A stretch of 64,000 nucleotides of DNA from Rhizobium sp. 007 (lineage in GTDB: Bacteria > Pseudomonadota > Alphaproteobacteria > Rhizobiales > Rhizobiaceae), in the NCBI RefSeq assembly GCF_015353075.1, contig NZ_CP064191.1, positions 1-64,000 of the forward strand. Reading direction: 5' to 3'. The notes below the pieces were generated by a model, which saw only the letters and a program-made list of their open reading frames with translations, was not told the origin of the DNA and searched no databases. The translations under genes were made by a program, and so were the position numbers. Positions 26,300 through 35,486 of the stretch are shown piece by piece (the stretch's first letter is position 1; every line of letters starts with the position of its first letter).

Positions 26300-27082
26300 T
26301 CACCGCCCACGTCCTCCCTCCTGACGAGAACGTTCATCGAGCCCCCTAGTGGCGTTCGGCGTGACTTGTTGCGAGAGCTCCGCGGCTTGCTGCCTGATGT
26401 CGTTCTGCGTGCGCTGATCGACCACGTCATTGCGCTCGATGGCGATACGGGCATCCATGCCGGCGTTGATGTCGCGGCCCGCGGCTTGCCATTTGATAGT
26501 GTCCTGCATGCGCGGATCGTCCACGTCATTGCGCTCGATGACGGTACGGGCAACCATGCCGGCGTTGATGTCGCGGCCCGCGGCTTGCCATTTGATTGTG
26601 TACTGCATGCGCGGATCGTCCACGTCATTGCGCCCGATGGCGGTACGGGCATCCATGCCGGCGTTGATGTCGCGCTGCGCGGCTTGCCCTTTGATTGTGT
26701 ACTGCGTGACCGGAGCGGTCACGCCATGATAGGTGATGATGTCATTTGCAGTTCTAGTCCCAGCTGAAGAGTCAATCAAGGCATTTAAGGAACGAGCGGA
26801 TCGTGTTTCCTGTTGAAGCGTTCTGAATTCAGACCGAATTGTCTGATCGCTCTCAATAACTGCTCGGAACCTCTGAGCGGTGCTGCGCAACGCATTGATT
26901 TCATAGAAAGCTGCGACCCTGTCGTTTTGATTGGCTACCTGCCTGAATACCTCTGTCAGCGTCTCATTTGGCAGATTGTCGATGTTGACAGGGGCTGTTG
27001 CGCCGGGCGCATCGAAATCCACCATTGAGGTCTCCTGCTCTGGCTCGATCATCGTCATCTCCACTTTGGCACTGTCCCCCAC
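26300..27082 (-). CDS. Putative F-box-like type IV effector with 33-residue repeats
   Basis: The 260-residue protein has an F-box-like segment at about residues 34-70 (NIDNLPNETLTEVFRQVANQ and LRSTAQRFRAVIESDQ) similar in placement to VirF. From about residue 135 it carries just over three repeats of 33 residues with consensus RDINAGMDARTAIERNDVDD-PRMQYTIKWQAAG. It ends with an Arg-rich tail (RGLDERSRQEGGRGR) resembling VirD4-dependent signals, though less exact than the VirF-like protein at 22774. A vir-box-like site lies 78 bases upstream. I know no named relative; host delivery and ubiquitin-pathway targeting are inferences from these three features. Confidence 0.72.
   Translation of the reverse strand: MGDSAKVEMTMIEPEQETSMVDFDAPGATAPVNIDNLPNETLTEVFRQVANQNDRVAAFYEINALRSTAQRFRAVIESDQTIRSEFRTLQQETRSARSLNALIDSSAGTRTANDIITYHGVTAPVTQYTIKGQAAQRDINAGMDARTAIGRNDVDDPRMQYTIKWQAAGRDINAGMVARTVIERNDVDDPRMQDTIKWQAAGRDINAGMDARIAIERNDVVDQRTQNDIRQQAAELSQQVTPNATRGLDERSRQEGGRGR
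26405..26710. repeat. Tandem 99-base coding repeats
   Basis: About three copies of a 99-base unit, recognisable by ATGCCGGCGTTGATGTCGCG recurring every 99 bases, encode the 33-residue repeats of the effector at 26300-27082. The multiple of three keeps the frame, so copy number can change without breaking the gene. Confidence 0.85.
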
Positions 27083-27159
27083 GGCGCATTAGATGTTCAT
27101 GTAGAAGCTTGCACTGTGCAATACTATCTGGCGTACGGTACCCGGTAAATGGATATTGC

Positions 27160-27172
27160 GTTTCATTTGTCG
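27160..27172 (-). promoter_or_regulatory. vir-box-like site upstream of F-box effector
   Basis: On the minus strand the sequence is CGACAAATGAAACGC, matching the vir box (NCAATTGNAAY core) with differences similar to the other two sites in the window, 78 bases before the ATG. It shares ACAAATG-AACGCAATATCC with the block upstream of the C48 effector. Confidence 0.65.
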
Positions 27173-27315
27173 TAGCCGTACGCGCGATTTCTGGATTTCT
27201 GAGTAAGATGCTGCGTCCGCGTGAATTTTGCGCGTCTATTCAGTCGGGTCCGACGACAGCGAACCGAGAGGAATAACGGTTAGAGTCCCCCGGGCATAGC
27301 CAAGGCGAGACGCTA

Positions 27316-27812
27316 TGGTGGCGCTGTAACGTTAACCGAGCATCGATCAAAATGTGGGATCTGGCGGCATGACCAGAGTTGCCCGTGATCCAATTTATCG
27401 TCGCCACCGATTTCCAGGCGAGGTAATTGCCCATGCTGTTTGGCTATATTTCCGGTTTCCGCTCAGCCTGCGGATGGTCAAGGATATGCCGGCAGCGCGA
27501 TCATGCCAGGCGTCGAGCATCGTTCTCACAAGGGACTGAATAATAGGGCGGAGAATTCTCATCAACCCGTCCGACGACGGGAGAGGATCATGAAGCGCTT
27601 CAAATCAGCGCGACAGCTTCAGCGTTTGTTTCCATCCACGACCCGATCGGCAACCTTTTTCATATTCCCCGTCACGATATTCCATCCAACCACCATCGCG
27701 AATTGCAAGCAGCAGCCCTGGACACTTGGCGAGACGTCGCTCGCCTTCAAGCTGCCTGATCGCAGCAAATATCGTACTTCCTTGGCCTTGGCACGTTAAG
27801 TTTACGATGCCG
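27316..27812 (+). mobile_element. IS6-family element, internally deleted
   Basis: Imperfect terminal repeats (left GTAACGTTAACC near 27327, right GTTAAGTTTACG near 27796) bracket a broken transposase. From 27369 the N-terminus reads MTRVARDPIYRRHRFPGEVI and HAVWLYFRFPLSLRMV; the frame then changes and the C-terminal part reads VEHRSHKGLNNRAENSHQPV and RRRERIMKRFKSARQLQRLF. The catalytic Asp residues between them are missing. It is inactive. It is the source of the solo end at 25556. Confidence 0.82.
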
Positions 27813-27990
27813 TCGTAGCCCCTTCCTGCAGGTTCTGCACGAACGGCCCGATCAGCCGGTGGGCCTCCAGCAGTTTCGCCGGCGTGGTGATCCTGGTGAC
27901 GAAGTTGGCGCGAGGAACTTGCCGCCCTACCTTGTCGGAAATATCGACCGTGTCGGCAAGGTTGTCCTTTGCCTCACAACGCTTCCACAA
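27802..27990 (-). pseudogene. Unidentified C-terminal gene fragment
   Basis: A short minus-strand frame ends LEAHRLIGPFVQNLQEGATT. It sits between two IS remnants and has no start or known relative; it may be the tail of an enzyme gene cut by the IS6 element. Kept at low confidence. Confidence 0.25.
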
Positions 27991-28262
27991 TTACCTTCGC
28001 GACGTCCTCGCCTGGCATCGGAATAATGCGGCAAGCCGGCGGCTTTCTGGCATTCCCTGCATCGGGCCGATCACGGCAAGCGACTATCGTCGATAGCAAC
28101 ACTGTTTTTTTGGGCCGCTCCTTCGCGGCTGGCTTGGTCTAACGCCGCGCGCGCATAGTGGTGGCAAGGAGAACCTTTTCGGCATCAGCAAGCAGGGGGA
28201 TAGCTATATTCGGCGCCTGCTTGTTATCCGCGCCGAGCTATGCTGCAATTTGGGTGACGAGG
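27985..28262 (+). pseudogene. IS110-family transposase C-terminal remnant
   Basis: Pieces in different frames match the C-terminal half of IS110 transposases: RRLSGIPCIGPITASD, then HSGGKENLFGISKQGDSYIR and RLLVIRAELCCNLG. It is unrelated in detail to the intact IS110 at 23876, lacks the N-terminal nuclease domain and contains stops. Confidence 0.75.
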
Positions 28263-28758
28263 CTGATCAAGCGGCGCTCTGCGGCTTCAGTTCAATGACC
28301 TCGATTCCATCCTGGAAGGTTGCACCTGCGATGAGTTTAGGCAACTGATTTTGTCGCTTTCAGTCGTCGCCACGTCCTGGCCGCGGCCATGACCAGCTTG
28401 AAGACCATCAGCCTGGCGGTTTTCGAGGAGAGTGAGCCCTTGGTACGCACCGTGCGATGGCGAACGGTTGCAAAGACGCTCTCGATGGGATTGGACGTTC
28501 GCAGATGATCCCAATGTTCGGCGGGGAAATCGTAGAACGCCAGCAAGGCATTCTGATCTTTGGTCAGGCAGTCGACCGCCTTGCCGTATTTCGCATCATA
28601 TTTCTCGACAAAGACGGCAATCGCCGTCTCGGCTGAGGCTCGGTTCGGGGCGGAAAAGATTTCGCGCAAGTCCGTCTTCATGGCGGCCTGCACCGATTTC
28701 GGCACCTTGTTGAGCACGTTGGCTGTCTTGTGCACCCAGCATCGCTGGTGCTTGGTGC
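28263..28758 (-). pseudogene. IS256-family transposase C-terminal fragment
   Basis: On the minus strand the sequence reads QRCWVHKTANVLNKVPKSVQ, FYDFPAEHWDHLRTSNPIES and FATVRHRTVRTKGSLSS, typical of IS256/mutator transposases including the Glu-containing SNPIES motif. The N-terminal part is cut off by the ISKra4-like element at 28759, and one extra A near 28338 shifts the last residues (QLPKLIAGATFQDGIEVIEL). Together with the fragment at 21550 it shows IS256 activity in the past. Confidence 0.87.
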
Positions 28759-30321
28759 GAAACCGGTAATTTTTCCGGGGTTGTACACGGGTTTTTAGGC
28801 TGAGACAGGCCATCAGAGTCGCTTTGCTCGGAGAGGAAGCGATGGCATTAGAATGGACGATCACAATCGTGGGCAGGAACGAATTTGGCGACACCTGCCG
28901 AAAGGAGATCCGCGTCGACAAGAGCTGGGAGCGCCTGTTCGACGGCGATATTGGCTTGTCCATCGACGATGGCAAGACGATCATGGCGGCGCTGCAAAGT
29001 GCTGTCGTCAGCCATGAGGCGGAAACTTATTCTCTCTTTCGCCGCGTTTGCCCGGACTGCCACACTCTCCGATCAGTCAAGGACTATACGACACGAAAGG
29101 TCCGAACTGTTTTCGGCGCTGTGAAGGTACGCAATCCCCGCTGGATGCTCTGCGAGAAGTGCTATCCCGGCATGGTCGCTGCCTTCGCGCCCTTGAAGGA
29201 AATCTGCCCCGATCGGGCGACACCGGAATTGATGGAGCTGACTGCGCGCCTGGGGAGCATGATGCCATACCGGCAGGCTGCGAAGGTGCTTGCCGAGTTT
29301 CTGCCGATTGAACCAACCGAAACGCATGCGACTGTACGCAAGCGCACCATCAAGATCGGCGAGCGGCTCGACGATCAGATCGCAAGTGAAGAGCAGCACG
29401 CGAGGTCGCAAACGGATGAGCGACGCCAGATGGAAATGCAGCTTCCCGGCGACCGGCGCAAAGAGTTCGTCGTCAGCATCGATACCGCCCATGTTCGCAG
29501 CGTCGATCGCAATTCGGCGCGCAACTTCGAGCTCGTTGTGGCCCGGTGTGGTCGCGGTGGCCGGGGCGAACCAGGTGGCCGATATTTCACGACCGGCAGT
29601 ACCAACCAGACCGCTCTTCGAGACCGAGCGCTGCACGCGCTTCAGCAGGAGGGATATTGCGGTTTTGGCGACGTCACCGTGATCTCGGACGGCGCCGAAA
29701 TTCTGAAGCGGCTGCCTCGCGCCATGCCGGAGCCGACAGCCCATATCATCGACTGGTTCCACATCGCCATGAAGATTCAGCCCATGCAGCAGATCGTCAA
29801 CCACATCGTGCGATCCCAATCGAGCCCCTTCGAAGCGCTTCCGACCATCGACAGGGACATCAGAGCCGTGAAGTGGCGGCTCTGGCATGGGCGCATCGAC
29901 CGCGCGATCCACGACCTTGAGCGGATTGTTGCCGGCTTGCAGCAGGCGCAGGGGGAAGGCGAGTTCTCGATCGCGCGGCTCTACAGCCTCGGCTGGCAAC
30001 TCCTGACTTACATCCGTTCGAACCGTGGTGCACTCGTCAACTATGGAAAACGCTATCGCTCCGGCCTTCGTGTCGCTACGACCTTAGCCGAGTCAGCCGT
30101 GAACTCGCTGGTTGGCAAGCGGATGGTGAAGAAGCAACAGATGCGCTGGTCCATCCACGGCGCTCACATGCTGATGCAAGTCCGAACGGCAGACCTGAAC
30201 GGCGAGCTTCGTGATCGATTGCGGGCACACTTCCGGCAGCCAGAACCGAACGTGCCTCCATTGTTCAAACCCAAACCTCCCCTTCTCCGAGCCGCCTGAC
30301 CCCAGAGAAGTTACCGGTCTC
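28759..30321 (+). mobile_element. ISKra4-like insertion sequence, complete
   Basis: Imperfect inverted repeats bound the element: left GAAACCGGTAATTTTTCCGG at 28759 and, on the opposite strand, GAGACCGGTAACTTCTCTGG ending at 30321. It contains one intact transposase gene and interrupts an IS256 transposase gene on its left. No clear target duplication was found. The element boundaries are inferred from the repeats. Confidence 0.8.
28842..30299 (+). CDS. ISKra4-family transposase
   Basis: From ATG 28842 (GAGAGGAAG upstream) the product has 485 residues. It has a zinc-ribbon-like N-terminal part (CPDCHTLRSVKDYTTRKVRT and MLCEKCYPG), a DDE-type core (FVVSIDTAHVRS, VTVISDGAEILKRLPRAMPE and HIIDWFHIAMKIQPMQQI), and a C-terminal Glu region (LAESAVNSLVGKRMVKKQQM). 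These are features of ISKra4-family transposases. The frame is uninterrupted, so the element may still be mobile. Family assignment is from memory of typical motifs. Confidence 0.85.
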   Translation: MALEWTITIVGRNEFGDTCRKEIRVDKSWERLFDGDIGLSIDDGKTIMAALQSAVVSHEAETYSLFRRVCPDCHTLRSVKDYTTRKVRTVFGAVKVRNPRWMLCEKCYPGMVAAFAPLKEICPDRATPELMELTARLGSMMPYRQAAKVLAEFLPIEPTETHATVRKRTIKIGERLDDQIASEEQHARSQTDERRQMEMQLPGDRRKEFVVSIDTAHVRSVDRNSARNFELVVARCGRGGRGEPGGRYFTTGSTNQTALRDRALHALQQEGYCGFGDVTVISDGAEILKRLPRAMPEPTAHIIDWFHIAMKIQPMQQIVNHIVRSQSSPFEALPTIDRDIRAVKWRLWHGRIDRAIHDLERIVAGLQQAQGEGEFSIARLYSLGWQLLTYIRSNRGALVNYGKRYRSGLRVATTLAESAVNSLVGKRMVKKQQMRWSIHGAHMLMQVRTADLNGELRDRLRAHFRQPEPNVPPLFKPKPPLLRAA

Positions 30322-30338
30322 TTGAAACTGTTAGGAGC

Positions 30339-30722
30339 GGAATCTTACGGTTAAATGCAAAACGACACCCTGCCATCGAGCGGATCGACCAATGGGTCGC
30401 ACTGCTTGGCGTTGACCGCAGCGTGCGCTCGATCACAGCAGCAATCTGATCGTCGTCAATCGTCCGGGGCCGACCAGGGCGAACTTCGTCGAGCAGACCA
30501 TCGAGCCGATCTTTAAGAAAGCGTCGTCTCCATTTGCCAACCGTATGTTCATGCACGCCCAGCTCGCCCGCAACCACCTTGCTCGGAATTCCGTCGGCAC
30601 AGCGAAGAATGATCCGGCACCGCTCGAGCAACGCGATGCCTCCGTACCTGTCGTTCTAAATAGTCCCGTTCCGCCTTGCTCAAAACCAATGGTGCCGTCG
30701 GTCGGCCGGTCGCATTTGCCAT
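30339..30722 (-). pseudogene. IS630-family transposase N-terminal remnant
   Basis: From ATG 30722 on the minus strand the reading is MANATGRPTAPLVLSKAERD, after which one base change shifts to LERCRIILRCADGIPSKVVA and VHEHTVGKWRRRFLKDRLDG, the helix-turn-helix of IS630 transposases, with VRPGRPRTIDDDQIAAVIER following. The catalytic DDE domain is absent. Confidence 0.85.
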
Positions 30723-31099
30723 TGCTCAACTCTCATGAAGAGTCAAGCGTACAATGCAATGAACTTCAGTTCCAGATGACTAGTAAATCAGCGGGTTCCA
30801 AGGGTCGCGCTATCTATGGCTGGAAGAAGCCTTCCGCGCATTTGCAATAATCGCGAGTCTTCGTGATCCGGCATGCTCCAACGCCTCCTTTCCCGTTCAC
30901 CTGCGCTCGCTCAACGATGAGAGCGACGAGCCAATGCTGGTGGCCCAAGCAAAAAATTCGAACGGCGCGGTAGCTCCAGACAAGTAGTTGTCTCTTTTTT
31001 GACACATTATGGGCAAATTTTTAACGGGGATATTGATGCCCCCTTCTGGTTGTGTAGCGATGATGTATTCTTGCCCTCAGCACAAACTGAGGGGGATGT

Positions 31100-32083
31100 A
31101 TGAGGAATAGTTTAGCTTTCTCCGCAGTTGCCTCATTTCTTCTTCTCTCCGGCTGCGCCATTTCTCCTTATCAGGAAGAAGTGACCGGCGTATCAACTCC
31201 GATCGTTGTCAGTCGAATACGCTGTGAGACACGCGATGCAATTAGAGGCCAGATGGCCGCTTATCTTCTTTTACAGGAAGACGATAAAGTAGCCTTGGCA
31301 AAAGGTTATGAATTAAAAAACAGGAAAATACCTTACTCAGAAATCGATCTCCGACCGCTGAGCCGCGATCTAAAAAATACAATCGCAAGCTTTGCACGAT
31401 ATGCGGTGACCTATGACTTTACTTTCGACGGGACGATAACGAGCAATATAAATGGTAGCCTGACTCCAACCACGACCTTCAGCGCTGGCAACCGTGGGTT
31501 CCCATTCACAGCGAGAATGGACAGGTCTCGTCAAAATATCCAGACCTTTCGGGAAACCGATACGTTCGGCGATCTGCTTAAAAAGACACCATCAGACTAT
31601 TGTCCCGATCCACATGAAAACACTCCTCGCAATTACATCTATCCAATTACCGGATCCATCGGGATGGCAAAGCAGCTGCGAGACTTCCTCTCGCTTAAGG
31701 TGTTTTCCAACCTCGCCGCCGAGGAAGGGCCGCCAACTTTTACCTCGACCATCACATTCACCACAATGATGCGCGGAACCGCTGACCCAACCATCGTTAT
31801 CTCACCCGTTTTGAACACAACTACTCGAAGCGGAGGCTACGGCGTTACTTCAGAGCGCTCGGACGAGCACAAGGTCATTGTCGGGTTTGCAGCGAAAGCG
31901 TCCGATATGAGCGAGGCTGAGGTTGCGCAGTTCCTCGCCCCGGGAACAGCCTTCCAAACTCCCCGCGGGACGGTCGAGGAGGTTGCCTCCGAAAAAGCAG
32001 TCAATGAAAGCATCTTGCGATTTGAACTTGGGCGTCAATCCGGCCCAATCATAGTCAATGAATCGTTGTTATCCCTATTCTAG
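31100..32083 (+). CDS. Putative lipoprotein, function unknown
   Basis: The 327-residue product starts with a lipoprotein signal (MRNSLAFSAVASFLLLSGCA), with the lipobox LSGC placing the acylated Cys at residue 19. The mature part has no recognised domain; it is beta-rich (TYDFTFDGTITSNINGSLTP) and includes many Thr/Ser. An export to the outer membrane or periplasm is expected. The next gene starts 10 bases after its stop, so the two are probably cotranscribed. AT-richer composition than the neighbours suggests separate acquisition. Confidence 0.72.
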   Translation: MRNSLAFSAVASFLLLSGCAISPYQEEVTGVSTPIVVSRIRCETRDAIRGQMAAYLLLQEDDKVALAKGYELKNRKIPYSEIDLRPLSRDLKNTIASFARYAVTYDFTFDGTITSNINGSLTPTTTFSAGNRGFPFTARMDRSRQNIQTFRETDTFGDLLKKTPSDYCPDPHENTPRNYIYPITGSIGMAKQLRDFLSLKVFSNLAAEEGPPTFTSTITFTTMMRGTADPTIVISPVLNTTTRSGGYGVTSERSDEHKVIVGFAAKASDMSEAEVAQFLAPGTAFQTPRGTVEEVASEKAVNESILRFELGRQSGPIIVNESLLSLF

Positions 32084-32093
32084 GAGAACGAAA

Positions 32094-32516
32094 ATGGCTA
32101 AAGGCAAGCAGTCAAAGTACAGTGAGACCGTGACCATCACAGCCCAGTCCGTCGGAACGTTCTTGGATATGCTGAAAACGAAAGGACTCCGCGAGAAGTT
32201 TCTGGCAGAGGCACCTCAGACCAAAACCGTACTTGCCGCAGGGCAAAGCGAGCAAGTCCTCCTCGACAAAAACATTTTTTCCGCGAATGCTGGGGCTAAC
32301 CCGGAGGCACTCGCGGACGGTATAGATGCACTTTCGGCAAATAAAAAAGAGGTTCCTCGGGAGGTTTGGGAAGCTTCGCTGTCTGTTGAGCCCGACCTTA
32401 TGGAGTTCGCTCGCTCATTCGTACTTAAACACAAACTCGCCACCGACCATTCAATCGCTAAAAGTCTTAAGGCTCGACGCTGTGGCAACGGAATTGAATG
32501 CCCGCCGGGCCAGTGA
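32094..32516 (+). CDS. Hypothetical protein cotranscribed with the lipoprotein gene
   Basis: From ATG 32094 the product has 140 residues, soluble and mixed charge, with no signal peptide: AKGKQSKYSETVTITAQSVG at the start and a helical C-terminal half (VEPDLMEFARSFVLKHKLAT). No family recognised. Its closeness to the lipoprotein gene (10 bases) suggests a common function. Confidence 0.6.
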   Translation: MAKGKQSKYSETVTITAQSVGTFLDMLKTKGLREKFLAEAPQTKTVLAAGQSEQVLLDKNIFSANAGANPEALADGIDALSANKKEVPREVWEASLSVEPDLMEFARSFVLKHKLATDHSIAKSLKARRCGNGIECPPGQ

Positions 32517-32639
32517 CAGCCTTGCTTAGGTGGCTCTCTACAGGTGCAGGATCGCCATTGTTTGGACGCTCGTGAGGTAATCCGCTTCTGATGGCCCTTC
32601 GTAACGCTCCGTTAGAATATGACGTCAAGCCCGTCATGG
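32517..32639. other. Short spacer
   Basis: No feature supported between the hypothetical gene and the oxidoreductase remnant. Confidence 0.4.
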
Positions 32640-32875
32640 CCTCAGCGACTTATCGGGCGCCGGCCAAACGCTTCGGCTGGCGGCACGATGGATAGGATAG
32701 TGTCCGCACCGACGACGGTCGCAAGATCTACATCGCGCATGCCGATCGTGTTTGCTCGCTTGCGTATTTCGGCCAACCGCCCCACCAGATAGGTGATAGC
32801 CTCCGCACCGGACGAGAGCAGCACTTCGCCACGGCGTTCCCCAACGCCCCATTCCGATTACCGTGATCCGCTTCA
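32640..32875 (-). pseudogene. NAD(P)-binding oxidoreductase N-terminal remnant
   Basis: On the minus strand from ATG 32875 the reading is MKRITVIGMGRWGT, the start of a Rossmann fold as in 6-phosphogluconate or hydroxyisobutyrate dehydrogenase-like proteins. A frameshift leads to LSSGAEAITYLVGRLAEIRK and RDVDLATVVGADTILSIVPP, and the gene then ends. Only the nucleotide-binding half remains. Confidence 0.72.
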
Positions 32876-33100
32876 TGATCTCTCTCCTGTTTTACCCAGT
32901 CAACAAACTGATGGGGACAGCGTTCGCTACAAGCGCCGCTCCTTATTGAAACTTTCGGCAGGCTGACTTAGCGTTTCCATGCGCATGTGAGCATAAGGTG
33001 ACGCCTGGCGCCTCGATACAGTCACCACATCAAGAACCCAGCGTCGGTTTGGCTCCCGATTAGGCTGAAGAGAAATACGCCAATCATTGGAGAACTGGCC

Positions 33101-33355
33101 ATGGACAATGGCGCAATCCACCTGAACGGATTCGATGAACAGGATCCCCATGCAACGGCGGGTTTGACCTGCGATATCGAGCTTGAGGCTGTTGGCGGGC
33201 TGACCCCGCGCGAAGTCGCCGGGCGAATTGCCGCCGCACTTAGAAGCCTCGCCACCCAAATCGAGACCGGACTGCTTGAAAGCGGACATCACCCGATCGA
33301 CGACGCAGCTGGGGAAATTGGTACAGTTTATCTCGATTTTTTCGGTGAAGGATAA
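33101..33355 (+). CDS. Small hypothetical protein
   Basis: The 84-residue acidic protein (MDNGAIHLNGFDEQDPHATA, then LTPREVAGRIAAALRSLATQ) has GGAG 8 bases before its ATG and codon use typical of a real gene. No known domain. It stands alone between the oxidoreductase remnant and an IS110 remnant. Confidence 0.5.
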   Translation: MDNGAIHLNGFDEQDPHATAGLTCDIELEAVGGLTPREVAGRIAAALRSLATQIETGLLESGHHPIDDAAGEIGTVYLDFFGEG

Positions 33356-33540
33356 ACGGCACAGGCTCCGGGGTGCGAATCCTGGAGCCGCTTTCGATGC
33401 TCTCGTGTCCAGCCCGGAGATGGGGTATTCGGCTTTCGCCCCATCTTCTACGGTGATGCAGGGAGGTGCAGCGCTTCGAGCTGATGATAGAACGTGGTCT
33501 GTTCAAACAGACACAAGCATCAGGAAAGGAAGCGCAGCAT

Positions 33541-33725
33541 GAAGCACTTTATTGGCCTCGATGTCTCGGTGAAAGAGACCCCGTTTGCATTCTAGACGAA
33601 TCCGGCAAGATCTGTCGTGAGGTGAAGGTTGTCAGCCACCCTCACGATCTCGTTGCGGTGCTGAAGGGCCAGACCTGGAACGTCGAACGGCGGACTTGAA
33701 GCCGGACCTTTGTCTGAATTAGATC
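33541..33725 (+). pseudogene. IS110-family transposase N-terminal remnant
   Basis: The sequence starts MKHFIGLDVSVKET, the typical IS110 beginning, and continues in shifted frames with ICREVKVVSHPHDLVAVLKG and LEAGPLSE. Several stops and shifts make it inactive, and it ends at the ISL3 remnant. Confidence 0.8.
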
Positions 33726-34541
33726 GACTTGCGCGCGCCCTATACTCTCATCGAACAGCAATGCCCGTCCTGTGTGGCGGCCGGAAAGATCCGCAAATTC
33801 TGCATGAGATGGAATCGATCGGCCACCTGACGCGCTTTGCGGCGCACCCTCGCGAACAGCTTGCGCGTAAAGCCCGCCTCGATCTCGGCTCACGATCTCG
33901 ATAGAAGGGTGCCGCTCCAGCCATTGCGCCGCACTCGCCACGCTGCGGTCCTCAAGTATGTCGACAACCGAGCGACGCTCCAGGTCGACGATCATCGTGC
34001 CGTAGCGCCAGGATCCGCCAGCTCCAGTCATCCATGCCAACGACACGGATCGAGGAGTCGCTGCGCGCAAATATTGCGTCCCGATTCAATTGCCGAAGGA
34101 TCGTGTCATCGCTGATTCGCCAGGACGGCCACCCGCGCTATGGCCAAGGAGGCCAACGATCTCTGCGACCCTCCTCGTCCGGCGCGCATAAGGTGGAGCA
34201 ATCGTCGGCAGTTGGTCGGTGAACGTCTGACGTTTACATTCTTCATTCGTACACCGCCAGCGACTTAACCGAAGCTTCTCTGTTACGGTCTTGCCCTGTG
34301 CCGGCAGATCTTGAAGGCTTCGATGAGACCGGCCGTGCCGGCTTCGAGTCCGCCGTCTGCAATCGGGGCAAACGCCGAATGCTGGTCCGGCAGCGGAAAC
34401 CACCCAATTGTCATCATCAGTGAGGGCGACACCCAGAACTCTGATCCCTGGGCCGCGTGACCATTTCGTTTTCGTTCGCATGGTCGCCTATAGCGGCATT
34501 GTCGCTAACGGCCGGTGAACCACACAAATTGAGGAAGACCC
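33700..34541 (-). mobile_element. ISL3-family element remnant (first copy)
   Basis: A terminal repeat CCACACAAATTGAGGAAGAC at 34520-34541 opens the element on the minus strand. The transposase begins at 34481 (MRTKTKWSRGPGIRVLGVAL, CPDCRRRTRSRHGRSHRSLQ with a zinc-ribbon) and resumes after shifts with GGSWRYGTMIVDLERRSVVD and EDRSVASAAQWLERHPSIEI. The distal half is missing. A second, longer copy lies at 46475-48198. Confidence 0.8.
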
Positions 34542-35057
34542 TAATTAAATGGCAAGCGAGAAGCGCCTCACGCCGGCTGCAGCTTGCCGCCGAGCGCTCA
34601 GGCTCGATCGGTATGGCGTTCGCCGCTGCCGGCGGCAGAGCACGGCTTCCGACTTTTTGGCAGCGTCCGGTCCCTCGCTGACGCTTTTCGTGCTGCCGTC
34701 CTCTCCTTTGCCGGTCCCAGCCTTGGCGCACCGGTTAGCGCTCTGCGCTGCTGATTAGAATCGATGAGGGCGCACTTTCTCGAGGCGTTCCGGAGGCTCG
34801 CGTCTGCCTAAGCTGGCGCGCTCTGATGTTCCAACAGCCATACCAACGACGGAAACCGTGACGAACAATGAAGGTCGACGGCAAGGCAATTCCCGCTCAC
34901 GAAAGGTTGAGTTGCCGACGGCGCCGCACGACGGCCGCACCTGTTCATCCAGTCGGAGCCGCCTTGTTAATATTTAATCTCGGCACAAGTGGTCGCGCTT
35001 GCCTCGCTTAGTCGCTTGCATTACCGTCATAGTTGCACTCACGGCTGGGAGGACGAG
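34542..35057. other. Intergenic stretch with no supported gene
   Basis: Short open frames here have no start signals or family features. The DNA looks like decayed mobile sequence left of the next gene cassette. Confidence 0.45.
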
Positions 35058-35483
35058 ATGGAGCAGGACAAAGGCGGTTTCGAGATCATCGAACGAAGCG
35101 AAGCGGGCAATCTCGGCGGAAACGAGCTCAATGCGCGCATCCTCGAGGTCTGGCAGGAAATGTTGGACGAACCGGGCGGGCGGGCGCAAGTGGCCGCCGT
35201 GCTTGGCGTAAAAGAGTCAGAGCTTGATCCCGCCAAGCCGCCCGTGAGTGCAGCGGACGGGCCTTCGGGAGCGATCATCAGCACGGTCATCATTTCGGCT
35301 GTTACGGCGTTCGTCGTGGGGGCAGCGGGAGCTGCGGGAAAGCAAGCGGGAGATGTGGCTGGCAAGGCGGCAACCGAAGCGCTGGTTGCCGCGATCCGCG
35401 ATTTCTGGAACAGCCGGATGCGCAGAAAAGTCACGCCGCCAGGCACCAATGATCTGGGACGGGCAAGGGACGACGAGGCTTGA
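35058..35483 (+). CDS. Small protein with one hydrophobic segment, cassette gene 1
   Basis: From ATG 35058 the product has 141 residues: a soluble acidic N-terminal half (EQDKGGFEIIERSEAGNLGG, ARILEVWQEMLDEPGGRAQV) and one predicted hydrophobic segment (IISTVIISAVTAFVVGAAGA), followed by a basic region. The layout recalls effector-associated small constant components in bacterial conflict systems, a weak resemblance. The next gene starts 3 bases after its stop. Confidence 0.58.
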   Translation: MEQDKGGFEIIERSEAGNLGGNELNARILEVWQEMLDEPGGRAQVAAVLGVKESELDPAKPPVSAADGPSGAIISTVIISAVTAFVVGAAGAAGKQAGDVAGKAATEALVAAIRDFWNSRMRRKVTPPGTNDLGRARDDEA

Positions 35484-35486
35484 CTA

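Noticed and set aside
26405..26710. CRISPR-like array
   Set aside because: The 99-base units are contiguous, coding and in frame; there are no unique spacers.
27781..27800. Sigma54 promoter (TGGCACGTTAAGTTTACG)
   Set aside because: The -24 part fits but the -12 TTGC is absent; it belongs to the IS6 right end.
33642..34070. Independent gene in the 34 kb region
   Set aside because: The translation (WRYGTMIVDLERRSVVDILE) is the middle of an ISL3 transposase and has no intact start or end.
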